From Paralithodes platypus (Eukaryota > Arthropoda > Malacostraca > Decapoda > Lithodidae): a DNA stretch of 64,000 bases. The stretch spans positions 13,446,079 through 13,510,078 of the forward strand of contig CM064569.1 of the NCBI GenBank assembly GCA_032716605.1. The letters run 5' to 3'. Positions 10,387-22,200 of the stretch are shown here, piece after piece; the first letter of the stretch is position 1; each line of letters opens with the position of its first letter. The translations under genes and the position numbers were made by a program. The notes beneath the pieces were generated by a model. That model was given only the letters and a program-made list of their open reading frames with translations, did no database searches and was not told the DNA's origin.

Positions 10387-11624
10387 TTCTCCACAACTCC
10401 GGGATCCTCTTTAATAATGGAAAGATGTTTTAAGATCGTGGCATTAAGAAGAAACTGTGAGCAAGTCGCCCCGAACAACACTACCTTAAATCGGTAGCAA
10501 AGTAAGGGTGAAGATAAATCCAAGGGATCCTTCGGCCACAGATATCGGTGTAGTCACGATCTTCTTCATGAAGTCTCAACATGAGAAAGGCCTTCTCGAT
10601 GTCACTTATCCAGGCATATTTGTGGACCCTGAATCTCAGCAATATATTTGCTAGATCCGGCACTAGTGATGGCCCTGTGTAAAGGCAGTCATTAAGACTT
10701 GGTCTGCCCTTGCCAATACTAGCGGAACAGTCGTACACAATACGAACGGGCGTCGTTGTGCTATTCTTGGTGACCCTGTGATGTGCCAAATAATGACTGT
10801 TTTCAGTAACACCGAAAGGAACCTCTTCAATAAAGTCACGATGAAGCTGATCTTGGATAACGTTGGTGTAGTGACTACAATAGACAGGTTCTTGTTTGAA
10901 ACGCTTCTGCAGATCCCTTAGGCGACCTGCTGCTAAACCATAATTAGAAGGCAGCTTCTCTTTATGTTGGTTCCATGGCAGTCTGACTTCATATTGCTGA
11001 TTCTGTGCAGAGTATGTTACTGTCTCCTTGTATATGTCCAACGCAGTCATGTTTTCCTTTGAATCTTCGTTTGGAGAAATTCCTAGGTGATCCAGTTCCC
11101 ACATACATTTTAATTCATTATGACATGGATTACTTGATTCTGTGGATATATATTGATCCATCGGGGTGACCGCAACTTTCAAAATTGTAACTACCTCTAC
11201 TTGGACTTGTCGTTATGGCAGGAGCCACTTAGTGCATAGCCAAATTTAGTGGGTAAGAGAATTATGTCATCCTCCTTTTTGTACCCTGGCCGCACTAAGT
11301 CATAATAATAATCGGCACCAACCAACAAGTCCAGTCGAGATGTCTGTGTCATTAGAGAATCAGCTAATTTGTAACCCTTGTTTCGCAAAACTCTCACGTC
11401 TGCTTCAAGGAATTCTGATCCTTTGTGATCCGAGAGAGTTTCTACCACAACTGCTTGTAGAGGATAGTTTCTGCCCCGGAACTTGTATTTGAAGGACACT
11501 ACTGGGTACTTTCTGCTCTCACATGCTCCGGTAAACCCTCGCAACTCTAGCTCTTCATCACCCACTTTTGTATAATGGATCGAGTCTAGAGCGGAATTTA
11601 AAATGAAGGTGCGCTGTGAGCACT
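10387..11624 (-). pseudogene. BEL-B protease C-part and RT N-terminus, unit 1, broken
   Basis: The protease begins just upstream in the duplicated segment with LLDQCSQRTF, the same D-Q-C-S form as BEL-A. It runs through LLVGADYYYDLV, then the linker and RT fingers (NDCLYTGPSLVPDL, WISDIEKAFLML). The frame is broken near 11,200, where 6 bp plus surrounding bases differ from units 2 and 3, and near 10,547 by one missing base. It ends at the TTAA of the fold-back element. Confidence 0.86.
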
Positions 11625-12194
11625 GATCCAGCAGTGTTCTCATCTTGACTGTTCCTCTTGATTACTTAACTGTTGGCAGCATAACAGTTGGGAGGATAAT
11701 ACTAGTCTTCTTTGACGACACAGACATCGTGGTAGTTTGCGTCTTGGTCTTTGTTACCTGTTGAGGTTTTTGCTCCTTATTTGCACCGTCCCATTGAGAT
11801 CTGGACTGACAGAGGATATGGTAGTGTCTGTTTTGACAGAACTTGCAGCTGCGGATGTCAGGGTTCACACAACCATTGCTCCCGTGGGTTGAAGATAAGC
11901 ACCCGGTGCTTATCCAGCAGTGTTCTCATCTTGACTGTTCCTCTTGATTCCTTAACTGTTGGCAGCATAACAGTTGGGAGGATAATACTAGTCTTCTTTG
12001 ATGACACAGACATCGTGTTAGTTTGCGTCTTGGTCTTCGTTACCTGTTGAGGTTTTTGCTCCTTTGCACAATCCCATTGAGATCTGAACTGACTGAGGAT
12101 ATGGTAGTGTCTGTTTTGACAGAACTTGCAGCTGCGGATGTCAGGGTTCACACAACCATTTGCTCCCGTGGGTTGAAGATAAGCACCCGGTGCT
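11625..12194 (-). repeat. 286-bp tandem duplication across the BEL-B gag-protease border, unit 1
   Basis: Two copies (11,625-11,910 and 11,911-12,194) carry the last zinc knuckle (CKFCQNRHYHILC in one; Ser replaces the final Cys in the other), a Gln/Lys/Thr-rich linker and the first residues of the protease. The joint contains the perfect hairpin AAGCACCCGGTGCTT. The duplication puts a frame break into the polyprotein. It is present in all three units and so is older than the amplification. Confidence 0.85.
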
Positions 12195-13210
12195 AAGGTT
12201 GAGTTGTTTTGCGCATTTTACTTTCAGAGCACTGGTTTTGAATTTGAGACATTTAAACCATGCATGTGCCCCTTCGCACAACTTGCAACCCTTCCTTCGC
12301 ACCGAGGCCTCCTACACCGCAAAGGATGCTGAAGCAACTGGTATGTGTGGTGTAGTCCGTTCTGCTACACTTTCCATGTTAAACACTTCTGTCTGGTAAG
12401 CCTGGACAAACCTTTCTAGGTCCAGACCTTCTTCACCTAAAGTTCTCTTTAATGTTTCCTTTAGTGGGGATGGCAATTTATTCATGAGAATTACAACACT
12501 AGCTTCATTAAGGGTAATTTGTATGGTCTCTATTGACCTCAGTGTACTTTCAAAACTAGCATAGAATCCCTTTAGTTCCTCGACATTGTAAGAGGGAGGA
12601 TTCAAAGTAGTTAGGTTAGATATACGTGCCGCCTTAATTCTATACCTGTGCCCATAGGTTTTCTTTAGAAGGGCAACCGCTGTTTGGTAGCTGGCTCCCT
12701 CAATTGCGAAACCTTCAATGAGTTGTTTTGCCTCGCCATTCAGTTGACCTCTTAAGTAGGTGAATTTTTGGATGTCACTGATCTCTGCATTGCTGTGGAC
12801 ACTACTATGGAACATATCCCAGAATCCCAACCATAGAGTGGGATCACTGTCAAACACAGGAAGGGTTATTTTCGGCAATCTTATACCGGCATTCTGTTAA
12901 CTGCAGTACGATTTGGCTCCTTGTGTTTTAGCTTACCTTTGAGGAGGAGGATAACTTTATCAAGACACTCTATATAATCCACGTCTGTTTCTATGTCTGC
13001 GAAATACTCGGCGTCATCTTCATAGAGCGCTTCCATTTTGCGGCGACATAAATTTAAATCTTCGAGCTGTCTTAATACCGAAGCCAATTTAGCTTCAATC
13101 GCATCACCATCTGCATCAACCAAAAATGTAGCAATATCTTTGGTGATCCTAGTCAAACCACTCTTGATACCCCCCTTGCGTCGCTTGTACTGGGACAGTG
13201 TCAACGACAT
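12195..13210 (-). pseudogene. BEL-B gag, unit 1, broken
   Basis: It starts with MSLTLSQYKRRKGG at 13,210 and has a helical N-terminal part of about 110 residues (retrotransposon gag DUF1759-like organisation). The capsid-like part contains ITLPVFDSDPTLWLGFWDMF and LRGQLNGEAKQLIEGF, typical of Pao gag. The first zinc knuckle lies near 12,250-12,300 in a shifted frame. One base is missing near 12,896 compared with units 2 and 3, splitting the ORF here into 13,210-12,881 and 12,878-12,312. It is the same family as the BEL-A gag fragment at the window start. Confidence 0.86.
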
Positions 13211-13790
13211 GATGGCAAAACACAGGAAATAGAATAATAATATATCTTACCTATATGGACGTAAAGCGCACTCAGAAAGTTAGCTGACGCCAATAAAGGC
13301 AATATATATGGAACCCCGACTTAAACGTAATAATGAATTAAACATGTGATGTCGGGGTAGGGCAATAAGCGGGAAATATGACGCGGAACGCAATAATAAA
13401 AGTAAACGAACAAAGCATAAATTTCTCCACACTTAAATTTAAATGGTAAACCTTATATTAAATGCGGCAATTTTGTTGGTGTAGGGCAATAATGAGGGAA
13501 ATAAGACGCAAAGCGCAATAATAAGAGTTAACGAATGCCTACTATCTCCACTCACAAAATAAAAGTAATTAACCTTACATAATATGCGGCAAAATATTTG
13601 TAGAGTACACTAAGGAAGGGAGGCCAAAAAGGTGTATAACAAGCCAATTTAAATTGTAAACCTATAATAAACTAGGATAGCCCAACATCTAATGGTACCA
13701 AAAATGATTGTGGTAATTACCCCCTTTAAATTTAGTTAAGACCGAACAAATTCAATTTAACCCTTATAATTCTACTTTACATTATTTTAA
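13211..13790 (-). other. BEL-B leader between SGNH ORF and gag, unit 1
   Basis: This is AT-rich non-coding sequence with several near-repeats of a CGCAATAATAA / GGGCAATAA motif spaced by roughly 120 bp (about 13,360, 13,480, 13,530). I see no ORF. It ends at the TTAA used by MITE-A. Confidence 0.5.
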
Positions 13791-14270
13791 CCCTTAATTA
13801 GCGGCTCACCACATAAGTCGAGTTAAATAAAGCTGGACTATGTGGCGGCGCTCGACATAACTCGAGTGGCAATTTCAGCACGTAATGTTGCTGAGAGAGA
13901 GAGACAAGTGGTGGCAGGAGAGTAGCGAGCGTATGACTGCTCCAGACCACCGCGGCGAACATACTGACACTAATCCCAGCTCCCTCCTCCCTCTCTCACT
14001 CGCTATATAAGGAATTGTATCGGGAAAGTGGCTAATTACATGCTTTTTGCACTCGCGTTGCACGGTTATTGCAAGAAAACTAGCCATCATAAAAGGATCG
14101 TTATGGTGTCATTCGAAAGCTCTGTTTATGCCCTTTCAGGGATAGGTACTTGTTTTACGTTCTGGGTCTTATTTAGGCATGAAAATGATCACGTAAACAG
14201 CCCTATTTTGGCTAAAAACACCCCGCTGGGCGGTACATATAAATAAACCGCATAGGCCGCTCGTAAGGTG
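13791..14270 (+). mobile_element. MITE-A, 480 bp, TTAA target, unit 1
   Basis: The element is flanked by TTAA at 13,787-13,790 and 14,271-14,274. The ends are imperfect inverted repeats: CCCTTAATTAGCGGC on the left, and CACCTTACGAGCGGC as the reverse complement of the right. Unit 3 has the empty site (single TTAA at 44,243-44,246), so the borders are exact. TTAA targeting and C-rich tips indicate a piggyBac-type non-autonomous element. It contains (GA)n-like runs and no coding sequence. Confidence 0.92.
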
Positions 14271-14301
14271 TTAATTGTTGCAATTATACCTAGCCTATAC
14301 C

Positions 14302-14800
14302 CTACCAATTATTACTCAGATCTACCTTAGAGAAAGTACCCGCCTCCCATTCCTCATCCGACTGGTCCCTTAAAGCCTGAATATCTCCCAGCTTTGTGAA
14401 GTGCTCCTGGGCAGTAGCCACGACCCTCTTGAACAGGTCTTCGCTGGCATCATATGTGAGATGTACGCCGTCTTCACTATAGTCTCCGTTCCGCACCTCC
14501 ATGGACTGGTATCGGGACTTTGTGAAAGGCAGTACTTTCTTCAGCCAGCGATTGACCCCGTTCCTGATACTTTTGTATCGCTCTGCCGTCAGACCGCGTA
14601 AGTCTCGCCTCCAGGCCTATTATTTTACAGGCCCCTGAGATTGATTCAATCTCTCTAGCGAGGTCCTGGATGGCGTTGGCGACAGAGCGTATATCAGTCT
14701 CGGGATGGATATCGTTACCTCCCAAGACTAAGAAGGTCAGGTCCGGCTGGTATCGGACGTGGCTCTCCCAGGCAGCAGAGGACTTGCTATTGTCCACCCT
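14302..14800 (-). pseudogene. SGNH-hydrolase-like ORF, 3' part, unit 1
   Basis: This is the C-terminal part of the SGNH ORF described in full at 44,274-45,162. It is cut at the tandem joint (14,800), so the Ser block is missing. It keeps LVLGGND (block III) and, after the same frame break near 14,480-14,500, DGVHLTYDA (block V). Confidence 0.7.
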
Positions 14801-15092
14801 TTGCTAGACCAGTGTTCCCAGCGCACTTTTGTTCTGCGGTCCTCTCTACCGTCAGTACAGTATGTTGCATCGGGAAGAGAGACATTGAAGCTGCAAGGGT
14901 TTACGGGAGCCCAGCGCGAACAGGTGTATGAGGTAGTCACCCTGCAATACAAGGATAGGGATAGGAATTTCATCCTTAATGGCGGTAGTAGTAGACTCCT
15001 TACCAGAATACAAGGTATCAAGAGGCATCAAAGGTGTAGTAGGTAAATTGCAGGATTCAGGGTATAGGCTAGCCGATTCATTCATAAGCTAT
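14801..15092 (+). pseudogene. BEL-A protease, truncated at the tandem joint, unit 2
   Basis: The reading begins inside the DQCSQRTFVL motif, with the catalytic Asp codon beside the joint, so gag is absent. An extra T near 14,969 (AGGAATTTC against AGGAATTC in unit 1) shifts the frame. Confidence 0.82.
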
Positions 15093-15094
15093 AC

Positions 15095-15889
15095 ATGTTG
15101 ATCGGTGCCGATTATTACTATGACTTAGTGCTACCAGGATATAAATGGGAGGGCAATCTAGTGTTTTTGCCCACCAAGTTTGGGTACGCGATTAGTGGAT
15201 CATACAAGGATCATGTAGCCAATACCAATGTTGAAGTCGTGACAGTGTTAAAAATTGCGGTCAGTTCAATTAGTGAGTATCTACAGACAGAGAATGAACC
15301 ATGTAGTCAAGAGTTGAATAAATTGTGGGATATGGACAATTTAGGCATCAAGTCAGGAGAGATAGATGCAGAGGCTAGGGATACACTTAAATTGTATGAT
15401 GAAGCTGTAACCTATTTACCCGAGGAAAACCAGTATTGTGTCCGTTTGCCGTGGCGCAGAAACAGAGGCGACTTGCCGAACAATTACGGTCTGGCGATAG
15501 GAAGGTTACGGAGCCTACAGAAGAAATTTATCACGAATCCGGCGTATTGTCAGCAGTACTGTAATGTTGTTAAAGATCAGCTAAATCGCGAGTTCATAGA
15601 GTCCACTGGTGAGGAAATTATCACCGATTCGCCTACACATTATCTTGAACGCGACAGCAAAACTACTCTCATACGCGTCGTGTTTGACTGTTCGGCCAAA
15701 TTATCACTTTCGGCCTTAAGCCTCAATGATTGCCTGTATACGGGACCCTCTTTGGTTCCAGATTTGGCGAAGGTGATGTTGAGGTTTAGATGCAAGCCGT
15801 ACGGGTTTATAAGCGATATCGAGAAGGCGTTCCTCATGCTCATGTTGGACAAACGCGATAGAGACAGTACACGCCAACCAGTTGTCTGA
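15095..15889 (+). pseudogene. BEL-A RT N-terminus, unit 2
   Basis: It has the same truncated RT fingers region as unit 1, with an identical break after the D-I-E-K-A-F box and loss of the catalytic core and RNase H. The frame itself is open. Confidence 0.85.
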
Positions 15890-17729
15890 TTCTCAATTGT
15901 GGTGGCAGGGGCCTTCGTGGCTAACTTCCACAACAGAGTGGCCAGAGGATCGAACAACGGCCGTACCAGTTCAGGTAGACTTTCCCGTAGAATCGATGTC
16001 CGCAGCAGTATTCACTCAGGATATTGAAGGCATCACAATTGCTTGGGACAGATATAGTAGCTATGATAAGGCAGTACGGGTCCCTGCATGGGTTAACCGT
16101 TATGTATGTAATTTGCGGTGTAAGGTAAAGGGAGAGTCTTAACTGACACCCCTTCCTTGCTAGTTAGTGAAATGCGAGCCACTGAAAAATTAATGATTAT
16201 GACAGTGCAAAGGGAATCCTATATGAGTGAATGGAGCATCTTGACCAATACCGACCATAATTTACCAGGTACTAATGTCATGAGACAACTAGGACTATTC
16301 GTGGACAGTGGGGTGATCAAATGTAGGGGTAGAATTCAGTTGGCCACTATCAGCGATGACAGTAAGTATCCTATCCTCCTACCATCTAACCATACAATTA
16401 CGCATTTGCTTATAATTAAAAGTCATATAGTATGTTCTCATTATGAGGTGGGTCATGTGGTAGCTTATTTGCGCCAAAAATGGTGGATCCCACACATGAG
16501 ACAGACGGTAAAAATGGTACTACGAAAGTGTATAGTATGTAAGAGACTTCAGGGTAAATCCTACTCACCAAGGAATGCACCTCCCTTGCCTAGGATTAGA
16601 GTACAGCCTCAAGATCCTTTCTCAGTGACCGGTATAGATTATTCTGCCGCATTATTAAAGGGTAATCCCGCTATTAAAGCTTACATTGTATTGTTCACCT
16701 GTGCCATCACCAGGGCGATTCACCTAGAAGTAGTAACTAACATGTCTTGCGAAAGCTTTATGCACACGTTCCGCCGATTTATTAGTAGGCAGGGCTTTCC
16801 TCAAATAATTCTAAGCGATAACACGACAACATTTGTTAGTGCAGCCAAACAGCTGGCCGAAATATCTAAAGATCCGGTAATTCAGAATTTTATGCTAGAA
16901 CACCATTGTGAGTGGCGTTTTATCCCCGCCAGAGCTCCTTGGTTCGGTGCCATTTGGGAAAGGGCAATCGGGATAGTGAAAGCCGGATTAAAAAAGTTTC
17001 TCGGTAGAGCATCGGTAACATAAGAACATAAGAAAATGGGAGTCTGCAGAAAGCCGATTGGCCTAAGCAAGGCAGATCCCTGTAACGTTAGAAGAGCTGC
17101 AAACTACTCTATGTGAAATTAAAGCCTGTGTAAATGACCGACCTTTTTGTTATGTCTCGGGTTAACTAAACGATGTGAATGCTATTACGACATCTCACAT
17201 GCTAAGAGGCAGACGATTAAAATCATTCCCAAAAGAAGCGATAGCCGATGAGGAATTGACAGATCCGTCATTCCGCAGGGATAATGTTATGACTGCCAGA
17301 TATCACTATATGAATAAATTGTCAAAAGATATCTGGAAACGTTGGCAGTCTGACTACCTCTTGGCATTGAGAGAGACGCATCAGTGTCACTTGAGGACTG
17401 AAGGTAAATCATGGCCAAAGCTAGGGGATGTTGTCCTAATACATGACGACGGTTCTCGGCTAATGTGGAAATTAGGGAAAATCACTGGCCTAGAGGCGGG
17501 CATGGATGGAATAAGTGGGGTAGCGCATCTTAAGACGAGTACAGGTGTCACCACTCGCCCCATTGTTAGGTTGTACCCCTTAGAACAGGCAGTAAGTCAG
17601 TGCGTGGCCCCTTCCGATGAACCGTCGCCTCAAGATCTCCCTCTTAACGCGTTAGGCGTTGATCGAGAGGTGAGCGATATTGAGTTACGTCCCTACCGTC
17701 AAAAATGTAACCCCTTAGTTAAGACTTAA
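15882..17729 (+). pseudogene. BEL-A linker and integrase, unit 2
   Basis: This is the best preserved linker of the three: the Cys codon at about 16,117-16,119 is intact where units 1 and 3 have TGA, although a TAA follows soon after (16,140). The integrase core keeps D, D and E. One Leu codon is missing after SAAL near 16,650. The 62-bp insert at 17,020-17,081 breaks the frame before the C-terminal part, which is open from 17,175 to 17,729 and shows the intact DUF5641-like end. Confidence 0.86.
17020..17081 (+). mobile_element. 62-bp interspersed insert, unit 2
   Basis: This is the same insert as in unit 1, between GTAAC at 17,015-17,019 and GTAAC at 17,082-17,086. Confidence 0.7.
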
Positions 17730-17989
17730 GATTCGTAACCGAGGTCCCGTATGTAAACAAACGAGACCTCACTTGTTGTATAGAAGTCCATCTGCCAACA
17801 TCCAATATTAGTGATCATCAATTATCTGCTACATCCTCCACTCAACTTCTTCATTACTTCGCTCTACATTCAGATAAGCCTTTTCTATAATTAACGGGAC
17901 CCATATTATTTTATGAGTGCTTAAATTTATGTTTTACATCATCATTTTCAAGGAGATTATTTCCTGTATTCTATATATAGCTCTTGTCC

Positions 17990-18507
17990 ACTGAAACATG
18001 AGTTCAACAGGGCTAGGAATAAACTAAATAGGAAAATTAAATCAGCGAAATCTAATTATTTCCACAGTAAGGCAGAGGAATATCAGAGTATCCCAAAGAA
18101 ACTATGGAGGCACTTATAAACAACGGGCTACAGCAACAAGGCAAGGGATTCATCTAACACTAATATTGCTCTCAAAATTAATGATCAGGTTTGCCATGAT
18201 AAACGACAAATTTCAACCTACTTTAACTCCTTCTTCACCTCCATAGCAAACACACTAGCACAGAACCTACCACAACCTCCCAATAATTACACCACAACAA
18301 CTGCCACCTTTCAACATTTCTACAGGGATAAAGGCATACACCCGAACACTTTTGGATTGCAAAATGTTACACCAAAATACACATTTGAGGAGCTCTCTAA
18401 CCTAAATGTACATAAAAGCACAGGACCAGACAAAATTCCTGCCAAATTTCAACGAGATGGAGCCATTGGTATAGCAGGGCCCCTAGCCCACATCATCAAC
18501 CTGTCGA
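17990..18507 (+). pseudogene. LINE-1 RT, 5' half, unit 2, split by MITE-B
   Basis: It corresponds to 3,850-4,373 of unit 1: the linker and the first RT boxes up to HIINLSI. It is cut at TTAA (18,508-18,511) by a 1,249-bp element and resumes at 19,765. Confidence 0.86.
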
Positions 18508-18511
18508 TTAA

Positions 18512-19760
18512 CCTCTGAAGTGCGCATGGGGGTAATTGGAAACGTCCCCCTGTGCTGACGTATTTGAGGTGTTTCCGTCACTAAAATATTCATTGTGCCA
18601 TTAATAGCATTAATACTTAACCATATGCGCCTATTATGGGTTGATTATAAAGGTATTAACCTGAAACAATAATAAAACGAGTGAAAACAGCGTTTGGATG
18701 GTCAAAATCGGAGATATAGCCCGCGAGTTGTATAATGTATGGGTGAGGCAATCTGCTTTCCCGCCAATTTCCCCCAAGGCCACTGAGACACAGTCGATCG
18801 ATACTCTCTCTCTCTCTTGCACTCGCTTGCTATCAGTGATGACCACACCCTCCAATCGGATTTCTAATGTTAGCACGAAAATATACCTCAGAATAAGGGA
18901 ATAACAGGGAAAATAGGTGATAACTGAAGGAGAGGAGGAAAGTGGGGAAGGAGGGGAGGTAGAGGACTGAGATTTTGCATGGCCCAGGGGCCAAAAAAAA
19001 ATAAAAAAAAAAAATATAAATTTTTTTTTTTTTTTTCGATGTCAAAAGTTGATTTTTGTTTTCTCTGACTCTTAACTATAGATGTAGGTGCTAGGGTAGT
19101 TATTTGTGCATTTTAGGAGTTATTCTGACAGAATTCGTTATATTTACAATATAAACCATTATTTGTTTTCGGTATGCTTTTATTTTACATATATGATGTA
19201 TATATGAACCTTCAAGAGTGCTAAAATAAGTGGGAAAAGCATTTGGGTGGTGAAAAACGAAGATATTGGCCACCCGGTCATAATCTCAGGCGAGAGAGAG
19301 AGACAGGCAGCCTTCCCCTCTCGCTGTCTGGGAGTCAACTGAGGAGAGCGGGGCGGTGTGTGCCGGTGTCTGGGTGTTGCATAACGATCTTTTATGCAAC
19401 CCACTTGTGCTACATTATCGCGGGAGAGAAAAATAACCGATAAATGATGATAATAAGAGGAAAAATAGGTGATAATTGAGGAGGGGAGGGAGGGGGGAAT
19501 AAGGTGGGGAAGGAGGGGAGGGGGGTGGGTGAGATTTACATGGATGAGTACTGGAGGGCAATTATCTCACCTAGAGACAAATTCCTTTGTTTAGATAGGC
19601 CCTTTTTTTTTATGGAAGGCTTTTTTTATGGTCCTGCTTCCGTGAGGCCTATCGCGTTCCCTATAGGAAGCCTTCCGTGAGGCCTATCACGCTTGCCGGG
19701 TTAAGAGTCTCCCCGCAGTGCGCCGGGGGAACTCTTAAGAGTCTCCCCGCAGCTCCCGGG
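18512..19760 (+). mobile_element. MITE-B, bipartite TTAA element in LINE-1, unit 2
   Basis: TTAA flanks lie at 18,508-18,511 and 19,761-19,764, and units 1 and 3 show the single TTAA. The left tip reads CCTCTGAAGTG; the right end carries the repeated block ACTCTTAAGAGTCTCCCCGC and the tip GCTCCCGGG. The element looks like two diverged halves. The GGTGATAACTGAAGGAG and GGTGATAATTGAGGAGG neighbourhoods (about 18,917 and 19,468), and the stretches near 18,690 and 19,245, match each other in order. Long A and T runs lie at about 18,990-19,036. A 604-bp single version is at 59,660-60,263. It has no coding capacity. Confidence 0.88.
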
Positions 19761-19764
19761 TTAA

Positions 19765-21179
19765 CACCAACACTGTACCTGCTGAACTGAAGGAAGCTAT
19801 TGTAACCCCTCTATTCAAGAATGGAAATAAATTAGATTTTAGTAACTACAGACCAGTTAGCATATTATGTATTGTATCAAAAATCCTTGAAAGAGCTGTA
19901 TACACCCAAATTGAACACTACCTCAAAGAAAATTATCTATTATATAAGTTTCAATCAGGTTTCAGAGGTATGTACTCGACAGACTCCTGTCTCATCCATT
20001 TAATAGATCACATTCGTAAAGAAATTTCTAAAGGTAACTACACCGGTATGGTTCTTCTTGACCTACAACAAACGTTTGATACAGTAGACCATACTATCCT
20101 ATGTAATAAACTACAAGCAATGGGCATTGGGTCAGTGAACTGGTTTAAATCTTATCTTAGTGGTAGAACACAAAGAGTCAAAATTGATGATAATCTTTCT
20201 GGTCCTAGGCCAATTAACTGTGGGGTCCCGCAGGGAAGCATCCTTGGTCCCTTACTCATTCTTTGTTATGTGAACGACATGGAACTGAGCGTATCATGTA
20301 AATTATTACTGTATGCTGACGACAGTGTGCTTCTGGTTTCAGGAAAAGACCCAATAAGTATTGCCACCTCACTTCCCAAAGAACTAGAATCGTGTAGTGA
20401 TTGGCTAGTGGACAATAGACTATCTCTTCACCTGGGCAAGACAGAAGCCATCTTATGTGGAACAAAACGCAAATTGAAAGACATTGAGGGCGTCTCGGTC
20501 AACTGAAATGATATTACCATAACACCAGTGTCACAAGTGAAATATCTCGGACTAAAACTAGACTCGTCTGTCAGGTGAAACAATCTTGGAATCGATCCTG
20601 AGTAAATGTAGAGCACGTATTAAATACCTGTATAGACAGGTGGGATGCTTGCCAGCGGTGACCAAAAAGACCCTATGCCAAGCGTTTGTTCAATGTAATT
20701 TTGACTATTCTGTGTCATCCTGGTACTCTGCATCATCTAAATCAGCAAAGCACAAACTTCAGGTCACTCAATATAAAATGGTTAGGTTCATTCTGAACCT
20801 AGGACCCAGATCGCATATTGGCCAGGAACAACTTCAGTCACTTGGCATGCTCAATGTCTCTGACAGGGCCAAACAAAACAGACTCATAAATGCCTTCAAG
20901 ATATTTTATGATAGGGCTCCAGAGTATTTAAAGAGTAATTTTGTTAAAGCAAATGAGAGGATTGGATACAACACAAGGAATAGGATGTATAATTTTACGG
21001 TCCCGAGAATCCAAGGACAGGGTAAGCTAACATTCTTCTTCACTGCAATCAAAGAGTGGAACAACCTACCCCAGTCAGTCCGTGAAAAGAGAACACTGTA
21101 TTCCTTCAGATGTAGCTTGAAGGAGCACCTGAACCGGACAGCTGCGAGAAGGGAGCACCAAGCTTATGTCTACTACTAA
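19765..21179 (+). pseudogene. LINE-1 RT, 3' half, unit 2
   Basis: It continues the RT from NTNTVPAEL through CGVPQGSILG and YADD to the C-terminal domain, with the same TGA stops as unit 1 near 20,505 and 20,576. It reads LLDLQQTFD, as in unit 3, where unit 1 has LLDLQKTFD. Confidence 0.86.
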
Positions 21180-21500
21180 ATACGACATAAGAGATAGGCA
21201 AAACAAACTGAAATGATTACTGAAATATTTTGATCAGTCCAACTATAGAATGTAAGGTATCTTAATATAACCCCCTAGAAATACTTTCTCTAAAGTATCT
21301 ACTTATTTTATCCTCCCCTATTTCCCCAGCTAACCTAATCCCACTAGGACCCCAATGGAAATACGCCTAATGGCCTTATTGGGCTATCCTTAGTTGGAAT
21401 TATGCAAAGCTGGTACATGTCATATTTGTACCATACTATGTGGTACTAACATTGTAAAATGCTAACTGAATAAATAATATTATTATTATTATTATTATTA
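21180..21500 (+). mobile_element. LINE-1 3' UTR and (ATT)n tail, unit 2
   Basis: It is the same 3' end as unit 1 with a slightly different tail start (GAATAAATAAT instead of GAATAAAATAAT). It ends at the piggyBac-2 fragment. Confidence 0.8.
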
Positions 21501-21673
21501 CGTCGCCACAGTCCAGACAAGATACTGATAGACAAATCTGATGCCGTCATCTCGCCAGTCGAGTGTGCGAGGAAGACAATGAGGTGGTATAAAAAGTTAT
21601 TCATACACCTCCTTGATATCACTCTGTACAACTGCCACATCCTCCACTCAACAATCACTGGCAAACAAGAAAT
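21501..21673 (+). pseudogene. piggyBac-2 transposase fragment, unit 2
   Basis: This is a copy of the 6,115-6,287 fragment with the same DKSD motif. It ends in AAAT at the LTR. Confidence 0.82.
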
Positions 21674-22173
21674 TGTGAGAATTCGATAGTAAACAAAGCA
21701 AAATTTACCTATAATCTCACAAGAATTAACTTACTTTTATTGGTTGATAGGGATAGATAGCTCAATGATAGTGGTAGGAATAGATAGAAGTATATTGGCC
21801 ACTAAGAGATAAGAATTAGGATGACTTAGCAGGAAACAGGTGGTTGTATTGGAGCGGCTAGAAGGAGATGTTCTTGAGGTTGTAGCTAAAGCGAGTCTAG
21901 TTTGTCTTGGTGCGAGGGACCCTCAAGTTCCCGAATATGACGCATGCGCAGTTATCTTATCTACCAATGCGTCATTTAACTAACAACAAGATATACCGGA
22001 TTTATTATAATGACAACCCGATATAATAATCGATAATAAACCCATTTAAACTTAATACGAAATAGTATATATCTTTTATATAGATATATAACTTAGCCTA
22101 ATACTGGCGCCTAATTTGAACTTCCAGTATGTTTACTTAACCTAAACTGTCGAGTTACTTACGAGTCTCGACA
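21674..22173 (-). repeat. BEL-B 3' LTR, unit 2
   Basis: This 500-bp LTR has the TG...CA ends and the - strand TATATAAAAG box, without insertion. Confidence 0.88.
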
Positions 22174-22200
22174 CATTCCCACCACCAATATATACATTAT

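Larger units (their letters stand above)
658..14800. repeat. Tandem segmental repeat, unit 1 of 3
   Basis: This is the first copy of a block of about 14.1 kb. It starts inside the protease of BEL-A and ends inside the SGNH ORF of BEL-B. The end of this unit joins the start of unit 2 at 14,800/14,801, where a BEL-B leader sequence is fused to mid-protease BEL-A sequence with about 2 bp of microhomology (CT). The same joint recurs at 30,688/30,689. To the left of 658 BEL-A continues into gag, so this is the outer left edge of the array. Unit 1 carries MITE-A at 13,791-14,270 but lacks the extra insertions of units 2 and 3. Confidence 0.93.
6288..14800 (-). mobile_element. BEL-B LTR retrotransposon, 5'-truncated copy, unit 1
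   Basis: Read on the - strand this is a BEL/Pao element cut off at its 5' end by the tandem-repeat joint at 14,800. It holds part of the SGNH ORF, leader, gag, a 286-bp duplication, protease/RT, a fold-back element, RT/RNase H, integrase and the 3' LTR. Lesions private to this unit are a lost base in gag near 12,896, a lost base near 10,547 in RT and a TAG replacing Trp near 9,324. It has no 5' LTR of its own. Confidence 0.88.
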
